DNA of 64,000 nt from Ornithinimicrobium sp. CNJ-824 (GTDB taxonomy: Bacteria; Actinomycetota; Actinomycetes; Actinomycetales; Dermatophilaceae): NCBI RefSeq assembly GCF_001942405.1, contig NZ_MKKA01000012.1, positions 1-64,000 of the forward strand. Direction: 5' to 3'. Every line of letters begins with the position of its first letter. Within the stretch, counting starts at the first letter, position 1. This document shows, piece by piece, positions 25,825 through 34,930 of the stretch. The notes under the pieces were generated by a model, which made no database searches, was not told the origin of the DNA, and worked only from the letters and a program-made list of their open reading frames with translations. Both the position numbers and the translations under genes were made by a program.

Positions 25825-26514
25825 GTGGCCGCCTACCCCGCCTTCGCCGTCACCGTCGACGTCGTCGCCCTCACCATCCGCGACGAGGTCCTCCACGTGC
25901 TCCTGGTCCGACGGGGAGGTGAGCCGTTCGCCGGCCGCTGGGCCCTCCCGGGCGGCTTCACCCGGGTCGAGGAGGACCTCGAGGAGGCGGCCTACCGCGA
26001 GCTCGCCGAGGAGTGCCGGGTCACCCGGGACGACCTGCGGCTGGAGCAGCTGCGCACCTACGGCGCGCCCGGCCGCGACCCTCGGCCCGAGCGCGTCGTC
26101 AGCGTGGCCTGGCTCGCCCTGGGCGCCCACCTGCCCGAGCCGGCGGCCGGCACCGACGCCGCCGAGGCCAGGTGGTGGCCGGTCGAGGAGGCCCTGGCGA
26201 TGCCGCTGGCCTTCGACCACCACCAGATCCTCACCGACGGGCTCGAGCGGGCCAGAGCCAAGCTGGAGTACACCACCCTGGCCACCAGCTTCTGCCCCCG
26301 GGAGTTCACCCTGCGCGACCTGCGGCACGTCTACGAGACGGTGTGGGGCAGCACGCTCGACCGGTCCAACTTCCAGCGCAAGGTCCTGGGCACCGAGGGG
26401 TTCGTCGAGGACACCGGCAGGTATGCCGAGGGGCGCCGGGGTCGGCCCGCCCGGCTCTACCGGGCCGCGGCCGGGGAGGGCACGGTGCTGCACCCGCCGC
26501 TGCTGCGGGGCTGA
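25825..26514 (+). CDS. NrtR-type Nudix transcriptional regulator
   Basis: This is a 229-residue protein. The N-terminal Nudix domain (about 1-140) has box GGFTRVEEDLEEAAYRELAEEC, in which the catalytic RE..EE is kept, so it may bind or even cleave ADP-ribose compounds. The C-terminal winged helix (about 155-225) shows FTLRDLRHVYETVWG and RSNFQRKVL, the usual NrtR DNA-binding part. GTG 25825 has no ribosome site and is likely leaderless. NrtR proteins repress NAD salvage or related genes and respond to ADP-ribose; here the divergent ADP-ribosylglycohydrolase fusion is the obvious target. Confidence 0.87.
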   Translation: MAAYPAFAVTVDVVALTIRDEVLHVLLVRRGGEPFAGRWALPGGFTRVEEDLEEAAYRELAEECRVTRDDLRLEQLRTYGAPGRDPRPERVVSVAWLALGAHLPEPAAGTDAAEARWWPVEEALAMPLAFDHHQILTDGLERARAKLEYTTLATSFCPREFTLRDLRHVYETVWGSTLDRSNFQRKVLGTEGFVEDTGRYAEGRRGRPARLYRAAAGEGTVLHPPLLRG

Positions 26515-26589
26515 CCGGCTCCTCCGCAGCTCTGTTCAGGCGATCCCGGCGCCGGTAGCGTGATTCCCCCCTACGTCGTGGAGGTGCCC

Positions 26590-27240
26590 GTGAATCGACC
26601 GTCCAGCCCCCGCCCCGGTCCCGGACCGGTCTCCGCCACGCTCGCCGTCGCGCTGGCGGTCGTCCTCGCCGGGTGCGGGGGCGGCACCACCGACCCGGTG
26701 GACTCGCCCGAGTCCGCCGCCGACGCGACGACCGACGCCGGCACCGACGGCGCCTCGACGGAGGACGCCGGCACCGACGACGGGACCGATGCCGATGCCG
26801 ACGTCGCGGACAGCCTGGCCGGGGCAACGTCCACGGAGGAGCTCGAGGAGATGGTCGAGGGCATGGTCGACGACCTGGCGGAGCAGCAGGAGGCCCAAGG
26901 GGGTGGCTCGGCCACGCTCACCGTCGGTGACGAGGAGTGGACCTTCGACTCCGTGCTCTGCGCCTTCGGCGAGGAGGAGATCGGCCAGGAGGGCGCCGAG
27001 GTCGTGGTCTCCTCGATCCAGGACGGCCTGCAGTTCTACGTCTCCATCGACGACTTCGGACACTCCGTCTCGCTGAACGACGTGGAGAACTTCGAGGACC
27101 CGTCGGTGGCGATCTCCTCCGACTTCGCGGCCGACGACTTCATCGAGGTCGACGGCAAGGACGTGAGCGGCGAGGTCCTGTTCGTCGACGAGGAGGGGGG
27201 CCCGGTGGGGGAGGGAAGCTTCGAGGCCACCTGTCCCTGA
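26590..27240 (+). CDS. hypothetical lipoprotein
   Basis: This is a 216-residue protein from GTG 26590, after GGAGG. Lipobox LAGC lies at about residue 29. Residues 30-80 are Asp/Thr/Ala-rich and low complexity. A compact beta-rich domain follows (GSATLTVGDEEWTFDSVLCAFG, then SGEVLFVDEEGGPVGEGSFEATCP) with two Cys that may pair. The domain resembles small ligand-binding lipoprotein domains of actinobacteria, but no named family is certain. Confidence 0.7.
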   Translation: MNRPSSPRPGPGPVSATLAVALAVVLAGCGGGTTDPVDSPESAADATTDAGTDGASTEDAGTDDGTDADADVADSLAGATSTEELEEMVEGMVDDLAEQQEAQGGGSATLTVGDEEWTFDSVLCAFGEEEIGQEGAEVVVSSIQDGLQFYVSIDDFGHSVSLNDVENFEDPSVAISSDFAADDFIEVDGKDVSGEVLFVDEEGGPVGEGSFEATCP

Positions 27241-27265
27241 ACCGTGCCGGCGGGGGACGCCCTGC

Positions 27266-28299
27266 TCAGCCGTCCGGGTCCCACCCGTGGCCGCAGTGCT
27301 CGCGGTGCGTTGCGTCACACCGGGCTCGACGACGCAGCCCAGCTGGTCCACCCACGCCACCGGGCAGGGGACGGCCGGCATCCCCAGGACGTGGTGGCGG
27401 ACGTCGAGGCTGTGGCACTCAGGGCAGGTGCCCCGGGCTCCGGGCAGGTCCAGCCTCCCTCCCCGGGCCGCGAGCAGCTCGACGGCCCGGTCGTCCAGGA
27501 GGGCGAGCGGTGGAGGTGGGTCCGGCCAGCCGGAGGCCGGGCCGGGCTGGGGGAGGCGGTGCACGCCGTCCGGGTCCACGGCGAAGGGCAGCGCGAGCCG
27601 CACGTCCTCGTGGGCGCGTCGCCGGACCAGGGCGGTGGTCCCGGCCCCGGGCCGTCGTGGTTCGGCGATGTCGATCCGCAGGTGGGGCCGCCACCGGCCC
27701 ATCCTGGTCGCGGCACCGCTGGTGACCACGACCGCCCGGGACAGGGCGGCGTAGCGACGCAGGCTGTCCTCGACGGCCGCACCACGCTGCCAGCCGGGAC
27801 CGGCGGCGAGCGAGGTCGACAGCGCGCCCAGGTCGGCCCAGGGATCGTCGGCGACCAGCAGCTCGACCTGCATCATGGTCAGCTGGTGCGAGGCCACCAT
27901 GGACGACGGGGTCATCGCCCGGAGGGTCACCCGCCGGAGGATCTCGTCGAGGGCCTCCCGGCGCGCTCCCGGCCAGCCGTCCTCGGGACGGACCACCTCC
28001 TGCGCCGTCAGCCCCGTCGCCGACGTCACGCACCGCACCTGCAGCTGCTCGGGCGTCTCCTGCAACCCGACGAGGAGGGTCGTCGCCCCGGCGGCCGCGC
28101 CCCACAGGGCGATGCTGACGGTCACCGCCCGCCGCAGCTCCTCGGGGCCGGTGACCACCGTGACCCGGCCCCGCCCGACCCCGCCGCCGACCAGGTCGTC
28201 CAGCTCGAACCAGCCGGTCGGCCACCGTCTCCCGTAGCGCTCGGCCCGCTCCTCGATGCCGCGCAGCAGCGAGTTCTCGAAGCGTCCCTGCCCGTCCAC
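27266..28299 (-). CDS. DnaB/KaiC-like ATPase homologue with degenerate P-loop and zinc ribbon, one frameshift
   Basis: The start GTG 28299 opens a RecA-like domain: PTGWFELDDLVGGGVGRGRVTVVTG looks like the DnaB/KaiC entry, but the P-loop reads GPEELRRAV and lacks the GK[ST] needed for ATP. LLVADDPWADLGALS stands where Walker B would be. After about residue 270 a zinc-ribbon-like part has CPECHSLDVRHH and a later Cys. The frame otherwise runs on through the convergent lipoprotein gene. One base missing near 27315 instead gives the natural end REHCGHGWDPDG and stop 27266 (344 residues). Probably a non-catalytic relative; function is unknown. Confidence 0.6.
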
Positions 28300-28402
28300 A
28301 CCTCACGGTCTACCCCCAGGCACCGACAGACCCTTCGTCGGAGGGCCCGGCACGCCCGCCACGGCCGGACTACGGTGGGAGGACCGCGACGAGAGGATTC
28401 CC

Positions 28403-29512
28403 ATGCCGACGCAGATCAGTGCCCACGTCCTCCGCGAGCCCCAGGGCTCCTTCGAACTGGTGGACGGCCTGGAGCTGGGCGATCCGCAGGCGGGGGAGGT
28501 CCGGGTCCGCTACACCTCCACGGGCCTGTGCCACACCGACCTGTTCGCCCGCGACGTCTTCCACCAGCCGGACTTCCCGCCCGCCGTCTACGGCCACGAG
28601 GGCACGGGAGTGGTCGAGGCCGTCGGGGCCGGGGTGACCGACGTCGTCGAGGGCGACCGGGTCATGGCCTCCTACGCCTCCTGCGGCCGGTGCCGCACCT
28701 GCCTGACCGGGCGGCCGTTCAACTGCCAGCAGTTCAACGACCTCAACTTCGCCCTCACCCGGGCGGACGGCAGCCCCAAGGTCACCCTGGACGGGGACCC
28801 CGTGGGGGCCAGCTTCTTCGGCCAGTCCTCCTTCGCCACGCACGGACTGGTGTCCGCCCGCAACCTGGCCAAGGTCCCCGACTGGGTCGCCGCGGAGGAC
28901 GAGCACCTGCTGGGCCCGCTGGGGTGCGGCGTCCAGACCGGCGCGGGCGCGGTGCTCAACGTCCTGCGCCCCGGGCCCACGGACAGCATCGTCGTGGCCG
29001 GGACCGGTGCCGTCGGCCTGAGCGCGCTCATGGCCGCCATCGCCTCCGGCGTCGGCACGATCGTGGCCGTCGACATCGTCGAGGAACGGCTCCGGCTCGC
29101 CACCGAGCTGGGCGCCACGCACACGATCGACGGCGACGACGAAGACCAGGTCGCCCAGATCCAGGAACTGACCGGCGGCGGGGCCACCCACGCCTTCGAC
29201 ACCACCGGCGTCGCGCCGGTGCTCTCCCGCCTGGTCGACTCGCTCGCCTGGGGCGGCCGCCTGGGCATCGTGGGGGCGGCGCCGGACATGACGCTGGACC
29301 TGATGCCGCTGATGCAGCTGGGCCGCCAGGTGCAGGGCATCGTCGAGGGCAACTCGGTGCCGCGGGTCTTCATCCCCCAGCTGCTCGAGCTGCGACGGGC
29401 CGGCCGGTTCCCGCTCGAGAAGATCGTGCGCACCTTCCCCTTCGCCGAGCTGGAGTCCGCGATCGAGGCGACCGGGTCGGGCGAGGTGGTCAAGGCCGTC
29501 CTGGTGCACTGA
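28403..29512 (+). CDS. zinc-dependent NAD(P) alcohol dehydrogenase (aryl-alcohol type)
   Basis: This is a 369-residue MDR dehydrogenase. TGLCHTDLFARD (about 38-49) and GHEGTGVVE bind the catalytic zinc; structural zinc Cys lie in CGRCRTCLTGRPFNC (about 93-107). FFGQSSFATHGLVSARNLAKV is the pattern of the aryl/benzyl-alcohol branch, and VVAGTGAVGLSALMAA binds the cofactor. ATG 28403 follows GAGAGGATT. It is divergent from the ATPase-like gene and four bases ahead of the Vsr gene. Confidence 0.92.
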   Translation: MPTQISAHVLREPQGSFELVDGLELGDPQAGEVRVRYTSTGLCHTDLFARDVFHQPDFPPAVYGHEGTGVVEAVGAGVTDVVEGDRVMASYASCGRCRTCLTGRPFNCQQFNDLNFALTRADGSPKVTLDGDPVGASFFGQSSFATHGLVSARNLAKVPDWVAAEDEHLLGPLGCGVQTGAGAVLNVLRPGPTDSIVVAGTGAVGLSALMAAIASGVGTIVAVDIVEERLRLATELGATHTIDGDDEDQVAQIQELTGGGATHAFDTTGVAPVLSRLVDSLAWGGRLGIVGAAPDMTLDLMPLMQLGRQVQGIVEGNSVPRVFIPQLLELRRAGRFPLEKIVRTFPFAELESAIEATGSGEVVKAVLVH

Positions 29513-29515
29513 CCC

Positions 29516-29962
29516 GTGGGCGTCCCACCCCACCCGGGAGCCTCCTCGGCGCAGGTGTCGGCCCGGATGTCCCGGGCGCCCCGCCGTGAGACGGCGCCGG
29601 AGCTGGCCCTGAGGCGCGCTCTGCACGCCGCGGGTCACCGCTTCCGCGTGGTCTACCCGGTGCCCGGCAACCGACGGCGGACGGTCGACATCGCCCTCAC
29701 CCGCGCGCGGCTGGCCGTCTTCGTCGACGGGTGCTTCTGGCACTCCTGCCCCGAGCACGGCACCAGGCCCCGGGCGAACGAGGCGTGGTGGGCCGGCAAG
29801 CTCGAGGCCAACCGCTCCCGCGACGCCGACACCGACCGGCTGCTGCGGGAGGCCGGCTGGTCCGTCGTGCGCATCTGGGAGCACGAGGACGTGGCGAGCG
29901 CGGCGGCGGTCGTCGAGGCAGCCCTGCGGGAGGCCCGGGGCGGGGCCGGAACAGCCTGCTGA
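29516..29962 (+). CDS. very short patch repair (Vsr-like) endonuclease
   Basis: This is a 148-residue nuclease of the Vsr family, which nicks T:G mismatches left by deamination of methylcytosine. ETAPELALRRALHAAGHRFR, TVDIALTRARLAVFVDGCFWHSCPEHG and the later WSVVRIWEHE are diagnostic, including the zinc Cys/His. GTG 29516 lies four bases after the dehydrogenase stop. No cytosine methylase gene is in the window, though Vsr usually accompanies one. Confidence 0.9.
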   Translation: MGVPPHPGASSAQVSARMSRAPRRETAPELALRRALHAAGHRFRVVYPVPGNRRRTVDIALTRARLAVFVDGCFWHSCPEHGTRPRANEAWWAGKLEANRSRDADTDRLLREAGWSVVRIWEHEDVASAAAVVEAALREARGGAGTAC

Positions 29963-29964
29963 CG

Positions 29965-30600
29965 TCAGGACCCGTCGCCGACGATCTCGCGCAGCCACTC
30001 CACCAGCGGCCGCAGGCGTCGCCAGTCCGCCCTGACCTCCTCCACGAGCCGCGGCGTCGTCACCACGTCGCCGTCCTCGATCCACCGCATCGCCGCCAGG
30101 GACCGCCGCCGCAGCAGCCCGATCCGCGGATGGTCCCGGGAAAATCCTCGGGGTGCCGTCCGCAACGACTCGCCGACGACCTCCCACCCGGCCTGCCCGA
30201 GCTGCCCGACCACGGTCTCCAGCCGGGCCCCGCGGGGCCCGTCCACCCCGTGCCGGAACGCGCGCAGGTCCTCCGGCTCCAGGTGGTAGCACCCGCCGCC
30301 CAGCCGGAACCCGTCGGCCGACACCTCGGCATACCACCCCGTCCGGCGCCCGACCGGCACGAAGATCCCCTGGTGGGTCTTGAAGGGGCTCTTGTCGGCG
30401 CTGAAGCGCACGTCGCGGTGCGGACGGAAGATGCGCCCCTCGCCGAACTCCCCGGTGAGCTCCTCCAGCAGCGCCGCCATCGGCCCGCGCACGTCCCGCT
30501 CGTAGCGCTCGCGGTTCCGGGCCCAGAACTCCCGTGAGTTGTCCTCCTCCAGCTCGGCGTAGAAGGCGGGCGCGGCGTGCGGGACCCCGGTGAACGGCAT
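29965..30600 (-). CDS. DUF2461 family protein
   Basis: This is a 211-residue cytoplasmic protein. YAELEEDNSREFWARNRERYE (about 14-34), RIFRPHRDVRFSADKSPFKTHQGIFV (about 56-81) and GWYAEVSADGFRLGGG are hallmarks of DUF2461 (TIGR02453). No activity is established. ATG 30600 lies inside a copy of the GGTATGCC-type word and has only a weak ribosome site. Its stop and that of vsr are both inside the palindrome TGACGTCA (29960-29967). Confidence 0.88.
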   Translation of the reverse strand: MPFTGVPHAAPAFYAELEEDNSREFWARNRERYERDVRGPMAALLEELTGEFGEGRIFRPHRDVRFSADKSPFKTHQGIFVPVGRRTGWYAEVSADGFRLGGGCYHLEPEDLRAFRHGVDGPRGARLETVVGQLGQAGWEVVGESLRTAPRGFSRDHPRIGLLRRRSLAAMRWIEDGDVVTTPRLVEEVRADWRRLRPLVEWLREIVGDGS

Positions 30601-30649
30601 ACCCGCAGTGCAGGCCCTCGCCCGCGCCGGTGTCAACCGGACCGGGCCG

Positions 30650-31390
30650 TCAGACGGGGGACCGCTCGATCCTGCGCAGGCGCTCCAGCAGGGACTCCGT
30701 CCCGGCCAGGAACTCCTCCTCGCACCGGTCGCCCTCCAGGAGGGGACGCAGGTCCACCAGGGTGGGGTATGCGGTGAGATCGAGCCCGCGGTCCCGTCCA
30801 CGGGGGTCGTCGGGGCCTCCCTCGTCCAGGGGGACGTCCGGCGGCGCCGTGCCCACCCCGAGCCGTGCGGTCTCCATCAGCAGGAAGCCCAGCAGGAACC
30901 CGGCGAACGCCTGGTAGGCCTCCACCGAGGACTCCCGGTCCCAGCCCAGCGTGCGCAGGTCGACGAAGAACTGGTCGACGAGCGCCAGGCTGCGCAGCGG
31001 CGGGCAGAGCCAGGGGGCCGCCGGGTGGGTGGTGGCGACCAGGGGGAACGCCTGGGGGTGGCGGTGCGCCAGCCCGCGCATGGCGTCGGCGAAACCGCGC
31101 AGGTAGTCCTCCCAGGAGCCCGTCGCAGATGGCAGCTCGAGCGTGGCCAGCAGGTGGTCGACCACCGCCTCGAGGATGCCCTCCCGGCCGTCGACGTGCC
31201 GGTAGAGCGCCATGGCCTCGTAGCCCAGGTGACGGCCGAGGCTGCGCATGCTCAGGCTCTCGAGCCCACCCTCGTCGAGGATCTCCAGCGCACCGCGCAC
31301 GATCGTGCCGCGGTCCAGGTGGGGGCGGTCGAGGTGCCGGCGCCGGACCCGACCAGCGGGGGGCGCGCCGCCCGGGCCGGGGTCGTCCAT
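30650..31390 (-). CDS. TetR-family transcriptional regulator
   Basis: This is a 246-residue repressor. The HTH at about 45-72 reads LSMRSLGRHLGYEAMALYRHVDGREGIL; the rest is the helical ligand-binding part of the TetR_C class, with HPQAFPLVATTHPAAPWL. ATG 31390 follows GAGGGG directly and a TAGACT -10-like box at 31402-31397. The divergent neighbour is the PRC-barrel/DUF2382 gene, whose promoter region holds a GC-rich palindrome (31419-31430). The ligand is unknown. Confidence 0.85.
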   Translation of the reverse strand: MDDPGPGGAPPAGRVRRRHLDRPHLDRGTIVRGALEILDEGGLESLSMRSLGRHLGYEAMALYRHVDGREGILEAVVDHLLATLELPSATGSWEDYLRGFADAMRGLAHRHPQAFPLVATTHPAAPWLCPPLRSLALVDQFFVDLRTLGWDRESSVEAYQAFAGFLLGFLLMETARLGVGTAPPDVPLDEGGPDDPRGRDRGLDLTAYPTLVDLRPLLEGDRCEEEFLAGTESLLERLRRIERSPV

Positions 31391-31516
31391 CCCCTCAGTC
31401 TAGCCATTCCCCCACCCCACCCCTGGGGGTGAGGACGGTCTATTCGAGATGCGATGCCCCCAGGTGCTCTGCCATGGTCGGTCGGGTAGTGCCCCAGACG
31501 GAAGGAGTTCGCAACC

Positions 31517-32500
31517 ATGCGCATCACCCAGGAGCACATCGACCAGCTGTACAACGCCGACGTCGTCGACCGCGACGGCGACAGCCTCGGGGGAGTGGGC
31601 CAGGTCTACCTGGACGACAACACCGGCGACCCGGCGTGGGTCACGGTCAAGACCGGGTTCTTCGGCACCAAGGAGACCTTCGTGCCGCTGACCGAGGCCG
31701 ACTACGGCGACGGCACGATCCGGCTGCCCTACGAGAAGGACTTCATCAAGGACGCCCCCAACATGGAGGCCGACCAGCACCTCAGCGAGAGCGAGCAGGA
31801 CGAGCTCTACCGCTACTACGAGGTGCAGGGCCTGGGCGGCGGCACCGGCCGTGGCGACGTCGACCGCGAGGGCTTCGTCGACCGCGACCGTGACGGTCGC
31901 GCCGACGACGTCGAGAGCAACGCCATGCCGCGCGGCGCCGCGATGTCCGGCGGTCTCGACGAGGACCGGCAGGACCTGAACGCCGGGGGTGACGTCGCCC
32001 GGCAGGAGTACGCCGGCGACCCCCGCGGCGATGAGGTGCGTGCCGGCGCAGACCGTGACGCCGTCGCCGGCGACGCCGCGGACCGCGGCACCGACGAGGG
32101 TCGGATGACCCTCCACGAGGAGCGGGTCGACGTAGGCACCGAGCGGGTCGAGACCGGCCGGGTCCGGCTGCGCAAGCACGTGGTCACCGACCAGAAGACC
32201 GTCACCGTCCCCGTCGAGCGCGAGGAGTACGAGGTCGTCCGCGAGCCCGTCACCGACGGCGGCACCGCCGACCGTGGTGACCTGGGGGACGACGAGGTCG
32301 AGGTGGCCGTCCACGAGGAGCGTCCGGTCATCGACAAGGATGTGGTCGCCACCGAGGAGGTCGGGGTGCAGCGCACCACCGTCACCGACGAGCGCGACGT
32401 GACCACCGACGTGGCCCACGAGGAGGTCGACGTCGTCCGGGACGGCGACGACCGCGAGGGCCTGCGCGACGGCGACGTCGACCCCGGTCGTCGCACCTGA
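31517..32500 (+). CDS. PRC-barrel and DUF2382 domain protein
   Basis: This is a 327-residue acidic protein. Residues about 1-85 form a PRC-barrel (YNADVVDRDGDSLGGVGQVYLDD, WVTVKTGFFGTKETFVPL). After an Asp/Arg-rich linker, the DUF2382 domain (about 195-310) has LHEERVDVGTERVETGRVRLRKHVVT and VPVEREEYEVVREPV. This domain pair is common in actinobacteria and Deinococcus and is linked with stress, without a known activity. ATG 31517 follows AAGGAG. A strong hairpin terminator follows. Confidence 0.92.
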   Translation: MRITQEHIDQLYNADVVDRDGDSLGGVGQVYLDDNTGDPAWVTVKTGFFGTKETFVPLTEADYGDGTIRLPYEKDFIKDAPNMEADQHLSESEQDELYRYYEVQGLGGGTGRGDVDREGFVDRDRDGRADDVESNAMPRGAAMSGGLDEDRQDLNAGGDVARQEYAGDPRGDEVRAGADRDAVAGDAADRGTDEGRMTLHEERVDVGTERVETGRVRLRKHVVTDQKTVTVPVEREEYEVVREPVTDGGTADRGDLGDDEVEVAVHEERPVIDKDVVATEEVGVQRTTVTDERDVTTDVAHEEVDVVRDGDDREGLRDGDVDPGRRT

Positions 32501-32554
32501 TCGGCGTACCGCGTCGGCCCTGAGCCCGACGCCCGGGCCCCGGGACAGTAGACG

Positions 32555-32578
32555 GCCCGCCCCCACGAGGGGGCGGGC
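32555..32578. terminator. perfect 10-bp hairpin, probably bidirectional
   Basis: GCCCGCCCCC and GGGGGCGGGC pair perfectly around the tetraloop ACGA, between the convergent PRC-barrel and M1 peptidase genes. There is no T-tract. Confidence 0.8.
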
Positions 32579-32599
32579 GTCCGCGCGTGACGCCCGGGG

Positions 32600-34029
32600 T
32601 CACCAGTCGGTGGGCTTCTCCGGGGTGAACAGCCACACCTCGAAGAAGTGGTCGAGGTCCTCTCCGGAGATCTCCTCGGCCATCTCCATGTACTCCTGCG
32701 TCGAGGCCGTCCCACCGGCGTGCTCCTGGAGCCAGGTGCGGGTCAGCGTGAAGAAGTGGTCGTCCCCGATCTCGGTGCGCAGCGCGTGCAGCATCGCGGC
32801 GGAGCGGCTGTAGATCGCCGAGTGGAAGAGGTTGAGGGGCCCCGGGTCACCGATCTCGAGCTGCCAGAAGTCACTCGTGGCGGGCCGGTCCATCACGGCC
32901 TGGAACGCCTCGTCGGCGGTGGCCCTGCCCTGCTCCTCGTTCCACAGCCAGGTGCCGTAGGTGGCCCACCCCTCGTTGTGCCAGATGTCGGCCCAGCGCT
33001 CCACGGCGACGTCGTCCCCGATCCACTGGTGGACCAGCTCGTGCGCGACAGTGCCCTCCCGTGCGGTGCGGCTGAAGAAGGACCGTGTCTGCGTCTCCAG
33101 GGCGTAGCCGACGCTGTCGTCGTCCACGATGGCGCCGTAGGCCACGAACGGGTAGGGGCCGAAGACGCCCTCGTAGAACGTCATCATCTCGTCCGTCAGG
33201 GCCAGGTTCGCCGAGGCCGATTCCGGCAGGTCGGCATCCACGGCGTCGATGACGGGCACACCGCTGGCCGTCGTGTACTCGTGCAGCTCGAAGTTGCCGA
33301 CCGTCGCGGTAGCCAGGTAGGCCGCCATCGGGTCCGGGGCGTCCCACCACCACGTGGTGCGCCCGTCGGCGGTCCTCGAGCCCCCGAGCAGCCCGTTGGC
33401 CACGGCGACCAGCCCCTCGGGCACGGTGATGGCGAAGTCGTAGGTCGCCTTGTCCGTCGGGTGGTCGCTGGTGGGGAACCACGTCGCCGCGCCGTCGGGC
33501 TGGCTGGTCACCATCGCACCGTCGCGCGTGGTCACCCAGCCGTACAGCGCACCTTCCAGGTCCAAGGGGCGGGTCGTGGTGCCTTCGTAGTCGACGACGA
33601 CCTCGACCGTCCGCCCGGTCTTGAGCATCGGGCGGGGCTGGACGACCAGCTCGTTGCCCTGCTCCTGGGCGAAGGACATCGGTTTGCCGTCCACCCGGAC
33701 CTCCGTGGCCGTGAGCCCTCGCAGGTCGAGGTTGAAGGACCGCAGGTCCTGGGTCGCCGTGAGGGTCAGCGTCGCCGTGCCCTCCAGCCACCCCTCGAGC
33801 GGCGCCGGGTCCGGTCCGGGCGGTGTGTAGTCGAGGTCCAGCGAGTAGTGCCGGACGTCGATCCCGCCGTTGCCGGCGAGCGGCAGGTAGGGATCTCCCG
33901 CCCCGTCCGCGCCTCGGTGTAGCGAGGGCCGGGCCCGTCCGGCGCGGCGGTGGCGGTGGTCAGTGCGGGCGCGAGCGTCAGGACGCCCAGGGCCGCGCCT
34001 GCGGTCAGCCGTCGGTGAAGAGTGCTCAT
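32600..34029 (-). CDS. M1-family zinc metallopeptidase, one frameshift
   Basis: This is a secreted aminopeptidase-like enzyme. A signal peptide (MSTLHRRLTAGAALGVLTLAPALTTATAA split around its Ala-rich core) starts at ATG 34029 after AAGGAG. The zinc site is HELVHQW with the third ligand in HNEGWATYG; the usual GAMEN loop is replaced by GYALETQ, which keeps the Glu. The frame breaks near 33900; one added base joins the signal region to DGAGDPYLPLAGNGGIDVRHYSLDL and gives 476 residues. The usual C-terminal HEAT/ARM half is absent, as in the shorter actinobacterial members. Confidence 0.88.
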
Positions 34030-34091
34030 CGGTGCTCCTTCGTGCCGTCGTGTCTTCGGTGCTGACGAGTCGTGATCCGGGGCGCGGCGGC

Positions 34092-34814
34092 TCAGCCGCC
34101 CAGGATGTCCCCCAGGCCGCCGCTGCGGCCGGTCCGCTCGCCGGCACCCGTCTCTGCTGGTTCTCGGCCGGCTGGACCAGCACGTGCCCGTTGCCGGTGA
34201 AGGCCATCTGGATGGACTCCCCGGTGCCGCCCCGCAGCATCGAGCCGATGCCCCCGGTGTCGACCTTGATGTCCATCCGCGCCCCGGCCGTCCACAGCAC
34301 GACGCGTGCGCGTCGGCGAAGGTCGGCGCCTGGCCCACGTCGAGGGCGACGGGCTCGCCGCGGCTGGTGACCGCGACATACCCCGACCCGCGGAGCGAGA
34401 CGTTGAACAGGCCGCCGGCCATCATCCCGCCACGCGCCGCCACCCGGTGGATGTCCCAGTCGATCGAGGCGCTGAAGGCCAGCACGTTGGCGCCGTTGAC
34501 CGAGATCATGTCGTTGTCGAGGTAGAGCACCTGCACGTCGGCGGCGTCGTTTGCCAGGAACAGCTCACCCGCGCCGGCGCACTCCATGATCGGCACGCCC
34601 TCGCCGGTCAGCTTGGACTTCAGCAGCTTGTCCAGGCCGCCGGAGCCGCGGTTGGTGAACCGCACGTCGCCTGGTAGGCCACCATCGAGCCGAGCCGGGC
34701 GTTGACCGGGCCGTAGTCCATGCGGATCTTGAGCAGCTTGGAGTTCTGCCGGGTGAACTGGTCGCGGGACTCGGTCTCGCGGAAGTCCTCGAACAGCGAA
34801 CCGTGGATGGCCAT
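34092..34814 (-). CDS. AIM24-family protein, three frameshifts
   Basis: ATG 34814 follows AGAGGAGATG. The protein is a TRAP-like beta-helix of the AIM24/DUF124 family: NSKLLKIRMDYGPVNARLGSMVAYQ, GVPIMECAGAGELFLA, VNGANVLAFSASIDWDI and GNGHVLVQPAE. Three lost G bases break it: CAGG[G]CGAC near 34672, GCG[G]TCGTG near 34309 and CAGCAG[G]AG near 34155. With all three restored, the product is 241 residues, ending RSGGLGDILGG at 34092. Function is not established in bacteria; the yeast homologue is mitochondrial. Confidence 0.82.
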
Positions 34815-34930
34815 ACGTCATCTCCTCTGGTCGGTCCCATCTCCTTCGGACCTGTCCCGAGCTCCCCGAGCGGCCCACGACCCGAGTATGGTCTGGATCA
34901 CAGTCGCTGTCACCCATCCGGAGGTGGACC

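Noticed and set aside
31419-31430. ACCCC-T-GGGGGT palindrome as a TetR operator
   Set aside because: It lies in the divergent gap, but such short G/C palindromes are common in this sequence and it is not symmetric enough to list as a site.
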